Origin: Roseivivax sp. THAF197b
Lineage (GTDB): Bacteria > Pseudomonadota > Alphaproteobacteria > Rhodobacterales > Rhodobacteraceae
NCBI RefSeq assembly: GCF_009363255.1
Contig: NZ_CP045318.1
Coordinates: forward strand, 2,159,501 to 2,223,500
Direction of reading: 5' to 3'
DNA length: 64,000 bases
The notes under the pieces are model-generated. The model had not been told where the DNA came from, did no database searches, and was given only the letters and a program-made list of their open reading frames with translations. Both the position numbers and the translations under genes were made by a program. Positions 54,460 to 63,635 of this stretch are shown here, in pieces; the stretch's first letter is position 1; each line of letters opens with the position of its first letter.

Positions 54460-55602
54460 ATGTTATCTTCCGGTACGCATTTTACAACGATTTGGCGCAA
54501 GCGCGGGACGCTTTGGATGGCGGGCTGCCTTCTTTGTCTGCTCGGAATTGCTGCGCATGCGCGCGTCGTCACGGTCGAGGATGGCAGCGGCGCGGGGTTT
54601 CTCGTGCGTCAGGGCGGCAATTGCTACGTCATGCTGCCCACTCATCTTCACGGCCGAAGCATGGAGGGCATCCGCCTCGGCTCCGACCGCGCGGGCGGGC
54701 CGATCGGCACGGCGAAGATCGTCTATGTCGCCCCCGATGATGCGGATATCTCGCTCGGCATCGTGCGCGGCGGCCTTGAGCGGGATTGCGGCGAGGAATG
54801 GCGCAGGTTGCCGCGCGACCTCAGCGACCGACTGACGCCCGGTGCCGAATTGATGCTGCAGCGTCCGCGCCAGCAGGTCTTCGAGGGGCGGCGCCTGATC
54901 CTCCATTCCAGCGGCCCAGAGCTTGTCCGTCTTGTTCCGGCACCCGGTGAACGCGCGGACCTTTTCGGTGGTACGTCGGGCGCCGTGGCCTTTCAGGGAT
55001 CCACGCCGATTGCGATGGTGCTGCAGGCAAACGGGCGGAGTGAGGCCATCGCCATGCGCATGGACAAGGTGACGGGGCTCGTCGGTCAGATGCTGCAAAA
55101 CCCGGTGAGCCGCGCGGCACCCGCGCTCGGGGCGGCGCCCGCGACCGCAGAACCCGGAGCCGCGGATTTAGAGGCAGACAGTCCCGCCACGCTTCCGCCG
55201 GGCGATCCGCTGGAAGCGGTGGAATGGTCCGCGCACCCGGTCGACGGTGCGGTCGATCCGGGTGAAATGCTGCGCGGCGCAGGCCCATGGATCTTCGAAC
55301 TGGGGCCGAAACCCGTCTCGCTGACCCTGCGCCTGACCGACACGGACCGGCTGAGCCGCATTCGCCTGCGCGCCGCGACGGGCACGGCGGCGGCCATCCC
55401 GCGCGGCATCAGCATTGTCACGAACAGCGCCACCGATCCCGCCCGCCCGCGTCTGTCTTCCATTCCCGCGCCGGACATGTCGCCGGACGGGGAGTTCGAT
55501 CTGCGTATCGGCGAACGCTTCGCGCATACGGTGACGGTCACGATCCTGTCGAGCTGGGGCGGCGCGTCACCGGTCCGGCTGGACGCGGTCTCGATCGACT
55601 GA
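54460..55602 (+). CDS. Trypsin-fold serine protease-like exported protein
   Basis: A 380-residue exported protein. The signal segment WMAGCLLCLLGIAAHA lies near residues 19-34; an in-frame ATG at 54517 is an alternative start. The next 170 residues follow the S1 protease plan: GSGAGFLVR, then YVMLPTHLHG with the likely catalytic His (about residue 62-64), DDADISLGIV with the Asp (about 96), and DLFGGTSGAVAF with the Ser (about 173). The canonical GDSGGP is altered to GTSGAV, so activity is plausible but not certain. A C-terminal beta-rich domain (about 245-380, WSAHPVDGAVDPGEMLRG) may bind a ligand. It faces the exported-protein cluster. Confidence 0.75.
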   Translation: MLSSGTHFTTIWRKRGTLWMAGCLLCLLGIAAHARVVTVEDGSGAGFLVRQGGNCYVMLPTHLHGRSMEGIRLGSDRAGGPIGTAKIVYVAPDDADISLGIVRGGLERDCGEEWRRLPRDLSDRLTPGAELMLQRPRQQVFEGRRLILHSSGPELVRLVPAPGERADLFGGTSGAVAFQGSTPIAMVLQANGRSEAIAMRMDKVTGLVGQMLQNPVSRAAPALGAAPATAEPGAADLEADSPATLPPGDPLEAVEWSAHPVDGAVDPGEMLRGAGPWIFELGPKPVSLTLRLTDTDRLSRIRLRAATGTAAAIPRGISIVTNSATDPARPRLSSIPAPDMSPDGEFDLRIGERFAHTVTVTILSSWGGASPVRLDAVSID

Positions 55603-55609
55603 AACGGGC

Positions 55610-56215
55610 TTATTCGGAAAGGTCTATCGTGCCCCGCGCCAGGTTTCTCTGGATCGATTGTTCCCCCACGAGCTGGCCCGATCCGTTCAACTCATAGGCG
55701 CCCCAGCTGCCCCCGAAGGACAGGCTGACCGCATCGCCGCGCATGCGCACCAGGCAGTAATTGCTGCGCGTATAGGTCCAGCATTCGTTTTCGCCGTCAT
55801 AGCCGGTGATCTTGAAGGTCACCGAGCCGTTGCCATCGGCGTCGATCACGCCCCCTGCATTGTTCACGTCGCGGGCAAAATAGCCGTCGGGCTCCTCGCT
55901 GACCGGGTCGAAGACGATCCGCAGCGTGGGATCGGAATCGAAAATCGCGCGCAGGGTGGTTGCGCGGATCGCGCGGTCGGTGCTTTGCAGACCGTGCCTG
56001 ACCGCCATGCGCCGTTGATCCGCGTCGCCCTTGCTGACCAGAAGATGCAGCACCGCAAGCGCCCGGTCGGGATCGGGGTCGTTCAAACGCTTGCGAAACT
56101 CCTCCATCGCCGTGTCGGTCGCATCTGCGGCCGCGTCGAGTTCATCGAGGCTGACCTGCGCGGCGGCGGGAACGGCGATTGCGGCCCAAAGCGCCAATAT
56201 CATTGATCGAAACAT
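55610..56215 (-). CDS. Exported protein of unknown function, paralogue A, 201 residues
   Basis: I do not recognise it. The ATG at 56215 gives a signal peptide (MFRSMILALWAAIAVPAAAQ). A helical repeat-like segment follows (LNDPDPDRALAVLHLLVSKGDADQRRMAVRHG), as in the HEAT-like style, then a beta-rich C-terminal domain containing ENECWTYTRSNYCLVRM. It is a clear paralogue of the next gene on the same strand (same layout of signal, helical part, cysteine motif, GSW/GSF, and a GxLVGE ending). The frame is open upstream of the ATG, but the signal start fits. Confidence 0.7.
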   Translation of the reverse strand: MFRSMILALWAAIAVPAAAQVSLDELDAAADATDTAMEEFRKRLNDPDPDRALAVLHLLVSKGDADQRRMAVRHGLQSTDRAIRATTLRAIFDSDPTLRIVFDPVSEEPDGYFARDVNNAGGVIDADGNGSVTFKITGYDGENECWTYTRSNYCLVRMRGDAVSLSFGGSWGAYELNGSGQLVGEQSIQRNLARGTIDLSE

Positions 56216-56217
56216 GA

Positions 56218-56862
56218 TCACCTCATCTGGATTGTTGTCGGATAGACGGTCTTGCTTTTGGGATTCGTTACCTCGCCGACGAGGATACCCTCGGAGGTCA
56301 GCGCGAAGCTGCCATTGATGCGGCTTGTGTAGATCATGTCGACCGTCAGGCCCGAGACCGACAAGTGATACGCGATGTTGCAGTCGCCGGCGCCATTGAG
56401 GTTCAGGCATTGCGTCTCGGGATTGCGGGCCGTGATGGCCCAGGTGCTGACCGCCCCGACCCACCCGTCAAGCGCTTCCCGCGCATCGTCATCGAGGTCG
56501 TCCGTGTCAATCCGGAGCGTGAGCGAGTCCTTCAGCGCCAGTGTCTCCCATAGGGCGCGGGCGCGCAGCCGCTCATCCGTGGCGGTCATGGCCGCGGCAA
56601 TCGCCGTCTCGCGCATGGTCGGATCGCCGGTCTGGAGCATGACATCGAAGGCTGCCAGCGCGCGGGTCGAATCGGCGCCCTGCAGGATTTCGGTGAGTTG
56701 CCGGTACTGGCCCGAGCGTTGATCGATATCCGCGATCAGCGCCGCGACATCGAGATCCTGCGCGGCCGCAGGCAATACCGTGATGCAGAGCGCGGCACAG
56801 CCCGCCGCAACCCGTGCCCGGATTGCCCTGCTGCACCCCTGGCGGCTTTTCGTTCGTTTCAT
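56218..56862 (-). CDS. Exported protein of unknown function, paralogue B, 214 residues
   Basis: I do not recognise it. A signal peptide covers residues 1-35 (ending VLPAAAQD). The helical segment TRALAAFDVMLQTGDPTMRETAIAAAM parallels that of the neighbouring gene, and the C-terminal part (ARNPETQCLNLNGAGDCNIAYHL, GILVGEVTNPKSKTVYPTT) again has a cysteine pair. The stop lies two bases before the paralogue's start on the minus strand, so the pair is co-transcribed, most likely after a tandem duplication. Confidence 0.72.
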   Translation of the reverse strand: MKRTKSRQGCSRAIRARVAAGCAALCITVLPAAAQDLDVAALIADIDQRSGQYRQLTEILQGADSTRALAAFDVMLQTGDPTMRETAIAAAMTATDERLRARALWETLALKDSLTLRIDTDDLDDDAREALDGWVGAVSTWAITARNPETQCLNLNGAGDCNIAYHLSVSGLTVDMIYTSRINGSFALTSEGILVGEVTNPKSKTVYPTTIQMR

Positions 56863-57039
56863 TGCGTGTCCCTATCCTTCAGCGCGCCGGTCAAGGACGC
56901 GCCCCGAAGATCCTATCCCCAAAATCCGCCCACGGCTCAGCGAAATTGCCCGAATGCGGCGCAGAGTGTCTCGCCCATCTGAACGTCGGTTGGCCGCCCC
57001 AGTAAAGATCCCCCAGCACCCCCTCCCGCCTTGCATGGA

Positions 57040-60000
57040 TCAAAACTCGATCTCGAAATCGTCGGACGCCGTACCCTCCGGCGTCAAAGAGGATCGCGCG
57101 GCCTGCAACCGGTCGAAATCCATCAGCACCACGCTGAATCCCGACGGCCCGCGCGGGTTGTGCCGCTCCTCGATATAGCTGAGCACTTCGCCGCAATCGG
57201 CAAAGAGGCCCGCGAACTCCTCGGAGAAGTCCGGCATTCCAAGATGGTGGGCCGAGCCCTCCACCTGAAGAAACGGCGTGTCTCCGTCATCGGCGGGAAC
57301 GAGGCGCGGCAGCGCCTGCATGCTGAACGGCATGGCGAAGCAGTTTTCCTGCGCGGTTCCCCAGCCCCGGAAACCGACCTCGTCATAGACCATGTCGGGC
57401 GCGTCGTATTTCTCGTCGAGCGCGGCGACGATGCGGTCGAAGGGCAACATCCCGTCGGGCAGCACCATGCGGCGCATGATCCCCACGATCTCGCCATCCG
57501 GGGCCCAGGAGGCAATCGTCAGCGCCTCCGTGCCGCCGCGCCGCAGATAGACGCGCTGATAGCCCAGCGCGCGCTGGGCGGGGGTTGCGTCTTCCGGGAG
57601 GGCCGTCGCGGTCTCGAACACCGCCTCGATCCCGTCCTGCGCCTCGATGGCCGCCACGGCATCCGCCACCTTCTGACCCGGGGCGAGGCCGAGCAGATCC
57701 CGCTCTGCCTCTCCGGCCCCGTCGAGCGTAAGCTCGGGCCAGTCCGCCGGTGCCTCCTCGGCGGGCGTGGGCGCGCGCGGGATGACCGCCTGTGCGGCCG
57801 CGAGGCGATCCTGCTCCGTGGGTTGTGGGGCAGGATCGGTCTGAGGCGATGCCTGTGCCGACGGGTCAGGAACCGGCCCGCCCTCCGGCGCTGGCGTCAG
57901 CACGGGACCGATGCCGCCATCGGCATCCTCGATCCGGGTCGCCGTGGCCTTTCCTCTCACGATGAAACCGGGAAGATTTCCGGGGCCATCGACGCTCTCC
58001 ACGCCGGACAATGTGAACGCCACATGGGTCGCTGTGGCGTCCCGTGCCGCGCGGGCTTCATGCACGGCCTCCTCGAATACGAGGACCGTCATCGCGCTTG
58101 TGCAGCGATCCGCCTGCGCGGGATGGGGCCGGGTATTCGCGATCGCATAGCGGCGCGGCACCGCGACAGGCCCCTCGGCGGATTGTACGGCCCGGGCCAG
58201 CGCGTTCTGATCCTCGCGCAGGCGCGGCAAGGCGGCCATGATCTCCTGACCGAGATGGCCGTAAGCCTCGACCAATGTGCCACATGTCCGATCGGGCCTT
58301 GCGGAGATGCGAGCCGTGAACTCCGTCCCGAGTGCGGCGGCCTTGGCTTGCAGCCAGGACCGGATCATTGCCCGGTGCCGGGTCACCCATACGGAATCCG
58401 GCCGCGTCTGCGCCTCTTCGAACAGGGCCGGACCCGCATGCCCGGCATCCCGCGCCTCCCAGGCCGCGGCGACCATGGCCTCGAGCTCCGGGTTCGAGGG
58501 GGCATGCCCGCCCTTGAGGGCCATCAGATCGACGATATGCGGCGTGATGCGCAGCGGGGTCTGGTCGAGCCCTTCGAATTCCGCCGGAACGAACCGGCGC
58601 GAAATGCGCTCCTCTGCGGTGGCGTTGGCGGCATCAAAACCGCGCTCGGCGATGACCTGCGGCAGGTTGTTGTCGTCAAGCGTGTAGAACACCATCCGGT
58701 CGGGGCGCGCAAAAAGCGTGAACTGGTTGGCGCGTCCATTCAGCCGTTCGGCCGTCTCGGGCGTCAGGGCCGCGAGCACCATGATGTTGCGGCGGCGGCT
58801 CTCCGCGACAAAGCGCGCGGTCTCGCGGTCCATCGACAGGGGCGCGAAGGCGTCGGGGCCCACAAGACTGATCGTCGCCTGCAGATTGCCCTGCCGGACG
58901 CGGACATTCATGCCGCCTTCGCGGAAGGCAAAGGTGCCCTTCTCAAGATCATAGGTATCGAGCTGCAAACCGGTCCGGATCACCAGCGGCTGCTCGGCCC
59001 CGGCCCGCAGCGCCGCGATGGCGGTATCCACGGCGGCGGGCGCATCGAATTCGTTGGCCTGAACGACCTCGGGCATCAGCCGCGCGACCGCCTCGAAACC
59101 GTCTTCGCCCAGAAGCTTTGCCACATGACCGGCAATCGCCGTCTGATCCGATGTCTCAGCCTCCGCAACCTGCCGCGCAAGATCCGAAACGGTGGGTTCG
59201 GCAGGCGTTTCGGGCGCTTGCGGCGCGGGGATCATCACCGCCTCCACCGGCAGCGAGAGCACCTCCCAATCAAGGTTCGGACCTGCATAGATGCCGATGC
59301 GGCGCAGTGTGCCCTGCCCGGTGCGGATCGTGCTGTTGCGCCTTGTGCCGAAGGCCTGCTCTGTCGCGGAGGTGTCGACGGAATAGTCGAAATCCGCCCA
59401 CCAGACGAGCCGCACCTGCCGCTCCTGCGCAAGCTGGCGCAGTACGCGTGCTTCGTCGGGCGGGACCTGCAAGGCCTCGGGCAGGTTGCCGAACCGCGAC
59501 GCCGAGGCCAACCCCTCGTACCGCCCGTCTGCCGGCAGGTTCACGACCCGGAATTGCCCGTCCGGCAGGCCCGAATGCGACCGCTGGATCGGGAAGCTCT
59601 CGGTGTCGAAATCGTACTGCCCCAGCGACAACACCGTGCTGTGCCGGACCTTCACGGGCCAGCTTGGCGCGCGCGCAAGGATGGCGTCGTAATAGCGGTC
59701 GAAGAAGACGCGGCTCGCATCCCGGCGGGCGAACTCGTCGGGAAACGGATCTGAGACATTCTGACCGTTCGTGACCATCTGGACGATATACGGGTTGTTC
59801 CCCCGCGGTCGGCCGAAAAAGCTGCGATAATCAGCTTCGGACATCAAACCCTGCGCGACTCCGATGAAGGCGTTGCCTTCGCGCGGCGCGTCGGGGTTCT
59901 GACCCAACCACGAGAGCGCGGTGAACGTGCTCCATTCCGTGCGATTGGCATTGGACGTTGGCAGCGGTACGTCGAGCATATCATCGACGACCGGCAATCC

Positions 60001-61815
60001 GAGCGATCGGGCCAGCACAAGCGCGCTTTGCCCTGCCACCACCTCCGAGCCGCTCCGGCCCAGATCCCAGCGATGCAACGGCTCCGCCCCCGGCTCCAGC
60101 GGCAGGATAGCCCGGCGGAGATTGTTCATTGCGACAAGGTGCAATTCGGCCCGCGCGGGCTGGAAGGTGGCCGGGACGCCCCGATAGACCACCTGCCGGG
60201 CAAAGCTCTCGACGCTTTCATCGCGCCCGATCCGGGTGATCTGCCCCCAGATCACGTGGCGCAATTGCCGCCCCTGCGCGCTGGCCTCCGTCACGCGGTC
60301 GATGAAGGCCGCCGCTTCCGCGCGTTCCATCGGCACGGGGCTAAAAATCTCGGTCGGGAGCGTCAGGGTGATCTGCCCCACGGGATAGGGCCGCGCGGTC
60401 ACCACGACCTGAGGCGCGCCGCCCACGAGTTCCAGCCCTTGGCCATCGGCATAGGTGCCGGGCCGGGCGAAGGCATAGAGCGTGACGTCGAGCGGCTCTT
60501 CCGGCGTGACCGGGCGCACGGCGTTCGCCTCCGCGATCAACGCCGCACGCAGGGCCGCGCGCGCATCCTCTTTCTCGATCACGTTCAGGGCGTTGAACTG
60601 GCGGTCTGCGGGATCGGTCTCGGCATTGGCGAGCCTGCGGAAGGCGTCGACCGTGCTGGGATTATCCAGAACCGACGGGTCGGCCTGAATGGCGAGCATG
60701 GCAAGGCGGCGGGCGAAGCCCTCGGGCGCATCGACGATCTTTCCCTGGTCGATATGCGCGCGCGGACCTGCGGGGATTTGCGCGACGGGCGTGCTCTCCG
60801 CCCCAGAACCAAAGGCGTCCGCGCCGTCTGCGAAGGGCAGACCGGGTGCGTTCATTGGGGCCGCGCCTGGGACAGCGGCCAGCGATCCGCCCAGATTTTG
60901 GATCCGGCTCTGCATGCTTTGGCTGAGGCAGGCGGCATTTGCCCCGCAGGCATTGCGGGTCTGAAGCCAGGCGGATTGATCCGCGGGCCTGCCCCGCGCG
61001 TTCCAGGCATCGGCAAGCGCGCGGTCGAGCGCGGCCAGCGACGGGTTTGTGCAAATGGCGATTTCGGTGGGCGTTGCCGCACGCGCGCAATCGAAGCTTG
61101 GGCCCGCATTGGCCGGTGCCATGTTTCCGGGGGCCAGATTGCCACCGCCCGGAGTTCCCAACGCCAGCCCCCCTCCCCCGAGCGCGCCGAACCCCGAGGT
61201 CAGCGCGGCAAGCTCCGAGCGGGTCAGCACGCCGGTCGGCGCCTTACCGATGCTGCTTTGATAGGCGGCAATCGCCGCGCGTGTGCGCTGGCCCGGCTGG
61301 CCGTCCACGGGCCCCCCATTGAAACCGCGCGCATTGAGCGCCGATTGAATGGACCTCGCCTCTCGCGACAGCTCAGCCGGGCTCAATTGCGGATCGCCCG
61401 GCGCAAAGCCGGTGCTCGCGGCCCCGACCAGATCCGCCGTCACGCTGGAGGGGACCCCGTTCGACCCGAAGACCCGAACCTCGAGAATTGCAGGCGCACC
61501 GGAGCGCAGCGCCGCCTCCGCCGCAGGAGACAGACCACCGCGCGCAAGCAGCGACGGCATCTGCGCGCGCATGCCCCGGGACTGGAAGACGCGGTCCACG
61601 GTATCGCCCGGCTGGCTGCGACCGAACCGGTGCACGTTGGCCCGGTCCTGCACCATCATCGCGATCGGCCCGCGCAGAGGCGCACCGGAGGAGTTCTGCC
61701 GATCGACGGCGCCGATCTCGGCGCGGTAGGTTTCAATGACCGTCTGGGGCAGTGCCGAGGTTGCCAGGGCCGCGAAAGCCGCGGCGAGCGTCATCGTTCT
61801 CAAGCGCATGGTCAT
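57040..61815 (-). CDS. Giant exported protein with peptidoglycan-binding and LprI-like domains, 1591 residues
   Basis: A very large exported protein of unknown function. The ATG at 61815 (MTMRLRTMTLAAAFAALATS) overlaps the stop of the M15-peptidase gene as ATGA and has a GGAGGT site. After the signal comes an unassigned region, then a PG_binding_1 module (about 147-208, IQSALNARGFNGGPVDGQPG). A Cys-rich LprI/DUF1311-like module follows (about 243-310, FDCARAATPTEIAICTNPSL). A long central part (about 330-1200) has repeated beta-type blocks with no family I know. A Pro-rich linker lies near 1310, and a final domain (about 1350-1591) contains MLPFDRIVAALDEKYDAPDM. It probably acts at the cell wall. 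Confidence 0.82.
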   Translation of the reverse strand: MTMRLRTMTLAAAFAALATSALPQTVIETYRAEIGAVDRQNSSGAPLRGPIAMMVQDRANVHRFGRSQPGDTVDRVFQSRGMRAQMPSLLARGGLSPAAEAALRSGAPAILEVRVFGSNGVPSSVTADLVGAASTGFAPGDPQLSPAELSREARSIQSALNARGFNGGPVDGQPGQRTRAAIAAYQSSIGKAPTGVLTRSELAALTSGFGALGGGGLALGTPGGGNLAPGNMAPANAGPSFDCARAATPTEIAICTNPSLAALDRALADAWNARGRPADQSAWLQTRNACGANAACLSQSMQSRIQNLGGSLAAVPGAAPMNAPGLPFADGADAFGSGAESTPVAQIPAGPRAHIDQGKIVDAPEGFARRLAMLAIQADPSVLDNPSTVDAFRRLANAETDPADRQFNALNVIEKEDARAALRAALIAEANAVRPVTPEEPLDVTLYAFARPGTYADGQGLELVGGAPQVVVTARPYPVGQITLTLPTEIFSPVPMERAEAAAFIDRVTEASAQGRQLRHVIWGQITRIGRDESVESFARQVVYRGVPATFQPARAELHLVAMNNLRRAILPLEPGAEPLHRWDLGRSGSEVVAGQSALVLARSLGLPVVDDMLDVPLPTSNANRTEWSTFTALSWLGQNPDAPREGNAFIGVAQGLMSEADYRSFFGRPRGNNPYIVQMVTNGQNVSDPFPDEFARRDASRVFFDRYYDAILARAPSWPVKVRHSTVLSLGQYDFDTESFPIQRSHSGLPDGQFRVVNLPADGRYEGLASASRFGNLPEALQVPPDEARVLRQLAQERQVRLVWWADFDYSVDTSATEQAFGTRRNSTIRTGQGTLRRIGIYAGPNLDWEVLSLPVEAVMIPAPQAPETPAEPTVSDLARQVAEAETSDQTAIAGHVAKLLGEDGFEAVARLMPEVVQANEFDAPAAVDTAIAALRAGAEQPLVIRTGLQLDTYDLEKGTFAFREGGMNVRVRQGNLQATISLVGPDAFAPLSMDRETARFVAESRRRNIMVLAALTPETAERLNGRANQFTLFARPDRMVFYTLDDNNLPQVIAERGFDAANATAEERISRRFVPAEFEGLDQTPLRITPHIVDLMALKGGHAPSNPELEAMVAAAWEARDAGHAGPALFEEAQTRPDSVWVTRHRAMIRSWLQAKAAALGTEFTARISARPDRTCGTLVEAYGHLGQEIMAALPRLREDQNALARAVQSAEGPVAVPRRYAIANTRPHPAQADRCTSAMTVLVFEEAVHEARAARDATATHVAFTLSGVESVDGPGNLPGFIVRGKATATRIEDADGGIGPVLTPAPEGGPVPDPSAQASPQTDPAPQPTEQDRLAAAQAVIPRAPTPAEEAPADWPELTLDGAGEAERDLLGLAPGQKVADAVAAIEAQDGIEAVFETATALPEDATPAQRALGYQRVYLRRGGTEALTIASWAPDGEIVGIMRRMVLPDGMLPFDRIVAALDEKYDAPDMVYDEVGFRGWGTAQENCFAMPFSMQALPRLVPADDGDTPFLQVEGSAHHLGMPDFSEEFAGLFADCGEVLSYIEERHNPRGPSGFSVVLMDFDRLQAARSSLTPEGTASDDFEIEF

Positions 61816-62669
61816 TCGCCAACACCTCCGGTCAATCTGCTGAACAGGATCAATTCTGGTCGGTACTCGAAATGCATTCCGTCGAAATGGTGCCACTTGC
61901 CGCCCCAGATGAAGCCCCGGCGCTCCATCGCTTCCACGAGACGCCAGGGGATGCGGTTGTCATAAGCCCCGACCGCGCCCTCCTTGGCGCCCGACCAGCG
62001 CCAATAGCCGCCCAATGCGGCATTCACATCGACTGCAATCCCGTAGGAATGCGCGCTCAGCCGGTCGGTGCCCGCGATCCGACGCCAGGCATATCCACCG
62101 CCCACTTGCGTGAAGGCGGGCGCAATCTCATCCCAATGGGGCGCGAGGTCGGCAAAGGCCGATTTCAACTGGCAGGCAACGCCATGGGCGCCGGTGACCC
62201 GGAACCGCGCGGGGCCGAAGGTGACCGTCTCAAGCGCGCGCTCGACCGTGCCCGCGTCTGAGCCGAACAGAAGCCTGAGAAACGCGCCATTGCGCGCTCG
62301 ACCGGGATCCTGCGCGGGATCCATCCGGCGGTCGAGGTCTCGCGACAGCGGATAAGCAATGGCGAACTGGTCCTCGATCGTGGCCGCCGCAATGCGTTCA
62401 GGGGCGGGTCGCCCCGTGGGGGGCTGCGCGTCCACGGATCTGCCCGCAAAGGTCAGCCGCGCCCCACCCGGCTCGGCCTGCGACACGGTGACCGCCGGAT
62501 AGGCCAGCCGGATCGCCGCGATCCAGGCGGGATCGGCGGCCGCTGCAGGCAGAGCTTCGTTCAGGAAATCCCGCGCGATACAGCCTTGCGATGCGGCAGG
62601 GCCCGCCAGCATGCTCAGGGCAAGGATCAGAACGGCAAAAGCGCGCGTATGCGTAAGTCTTTGTTTCAA
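61812..62669 (-). CDS. M15-family (VanY/M15C-like) peptidase, exported
   Basis: A 285-residue exported peptidase of the M15 D-Ala-D-Ala carboxypeptidase / L-Ala-D-Glu endopeptidase family. The signal covers residues 1-28 (ending GPAASQ). The zinc site is visible: His in LSAHSYGIAVDVN (about residue 207), Asp at 214, and the C-terminal H-x-x in DGMHFEYRPEL (about 266). All ligands are intact, so it is probably active on peptidoglycan stem peptides. The frame is coupled by ATGA to the 1591-residue protein, so the two are made together. A perfect TATAAT -10 box lies in the AT-rich leader upstream. Confidence 0.88.
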   Translation of the reverse strand: MKQRLTHTRAFAVLILALSMLAGPAASQGCIARDFLNEALPAAAADPAWIAAIRLAYPAVTVSQAEPGGARLTFAGRSVDAQPPTGRPAPERIAAATIEDQFAIAYPLSRDLDRRMDPAQDPGRARNGAFLRLLFGSDAGTVERALETVTFGPARFRVTGAHGVACQLKSAFADLAPHWDEIAPAFTQVGGGYAWRRIAGTDRLSAHSYGIAVDVNAALGGYWRWSGAKEGAVGAYDNRIPWRLVEAMERRGFIWGGKWHHFDGMHFEYRPELILFSRLTGGVGE

Positions 62670-62747
62670 AGGAACGATCGCAAACGGAGAAGGAACACAA
62701 AGAGCGGCCGGAAGACCAAATACTTAAGAAAAGATTAATCTAACGAA

Positions 62748-62777
62748 ATTATATCTCAGAATTTTGGTAAAAAGTCA
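62748..62777 (-). promoter_or_regulatory. Sigma-70-type promoter of the M15 peptidase operon
   Basis: On the minus strand, a perfect TATAAT (62748-62753) and a TGACTT -35 (62772-62777) are 18 bases apart in an AT-rich stretch. They would start a transcript about 70 bases before the peptidase ATG. Confidence 0.55.
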
Positions 62778-62918
62778 TGGTTTTCTTGCCCGCGCGTTTT
62801 CCCGGACATGGGAGAGGCCTTTGTCAGTGCGCGGTCGGCCCAGGCCGCTGCGTGCCTGTCACAGTCTCACACGGGATCGAACGAGGCCGTGCAAACCGCG
62901 CGGCCCCCTGTCATCGCG

Positions 62919-63383
62919 CTACGCCTCGGCATCCGGCGGCGGCAGGAAATCAACCTCGTGCAAGGCGGACAGACGCATGAGTTCTGCCGGTTCCGTAACC
63001 CCATCGAGCGCACCAAAAAGATCAAAGAGCTTGCGCGTGGGCGAGACGCCGAAGAGGCAAGTCGCGTCAGCCCCGGAGCGATTGAACACCGCATGCAGGA
63101 CGCCTTTCGGCATGCGCACCATGTCCCCCGCTCCCGCCCGATGGGGCTGCACATTGCCCGCCTCGAAGCCGAAATCGACCTCCAGCGCGCCGCTCAGCAC
63201 GTAAATCCACTCATCCTGATGCGGATGGACATGCGGCGGCACGAATGTCTCCGCGGGGATTTCCGCGTGCCAGACAAAGGCATCCGCCGATACCAATTTG
63301 GGCCGGTAGATATGCCCGACGACATTCCACGCGATCCCGTCCAACCCTTCGTTGGAGGATGTAACTCCCGCTCCGTTATGCAT
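62919..63383 (-). CDS. Cupin-domain protein, 154 residues
   Basis: A single cupin domain. The conserved metal-binding motif is FVPPHVHPHQDEWIYVLSGALEV near residue 55, and the second motif is AGDMVRMPKGVLHAVFNRSG near residue 95. The ATG at 63383 has a GGAGG site six bases away; an in-frame ATG at 63398 is less likely. Cupins of this size bind a metal and a small ligand; the enzymatic role cannot be told. It is transcribed in the same direction as the M15 operon but separated by 249 bases. Confidence 0.88.
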   Translation of the reverse strand: MHNGAGVTSSNEGLDGIAWNVVGHIYRPKLVSADAFVWHAEIPAETFVPPHVHPHQDEWIYVLSGALEVDFGFEAGNVQPHRAGAGDMVRMPKGVLHAVFNRSGADATCLFGVSPTRKLFDLFGALDGVTEPAELMRLSALHEVDFLPPPDAEA

Positions 63384-63635
63384 TTTGTCCCTCCGCATTT
63401 TATTGCTTTCGGCAGGCTAAGCGCATTTCGGGATAAAAGGGTAAGGAAATATCTCGGACGCGCATCCCAGCGATGCTCGGCTTGATCCGCCCCGCGCACC
63501 ATGACCGACCGGGATCCTGGCCGCCTCAAATGCCCGCGAGACGGTATGTGCATCGCGCCGAAAGTTGCAGACGCATTTCGGCACGCAGGCCGCAACCGCT
63601 GCCCACTTTTCCAAACCAAACGTCATTGAAAGGAT

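Noticed and set aside
57031..59754. 907-codon plus-strand open frame antisense to the giant exported protein
   Set aside because: The minus-strand frame has a signal peptide, known modules, a ribosome-binding site and coupling to the M15 gene. The plus-strand frame has none of these.
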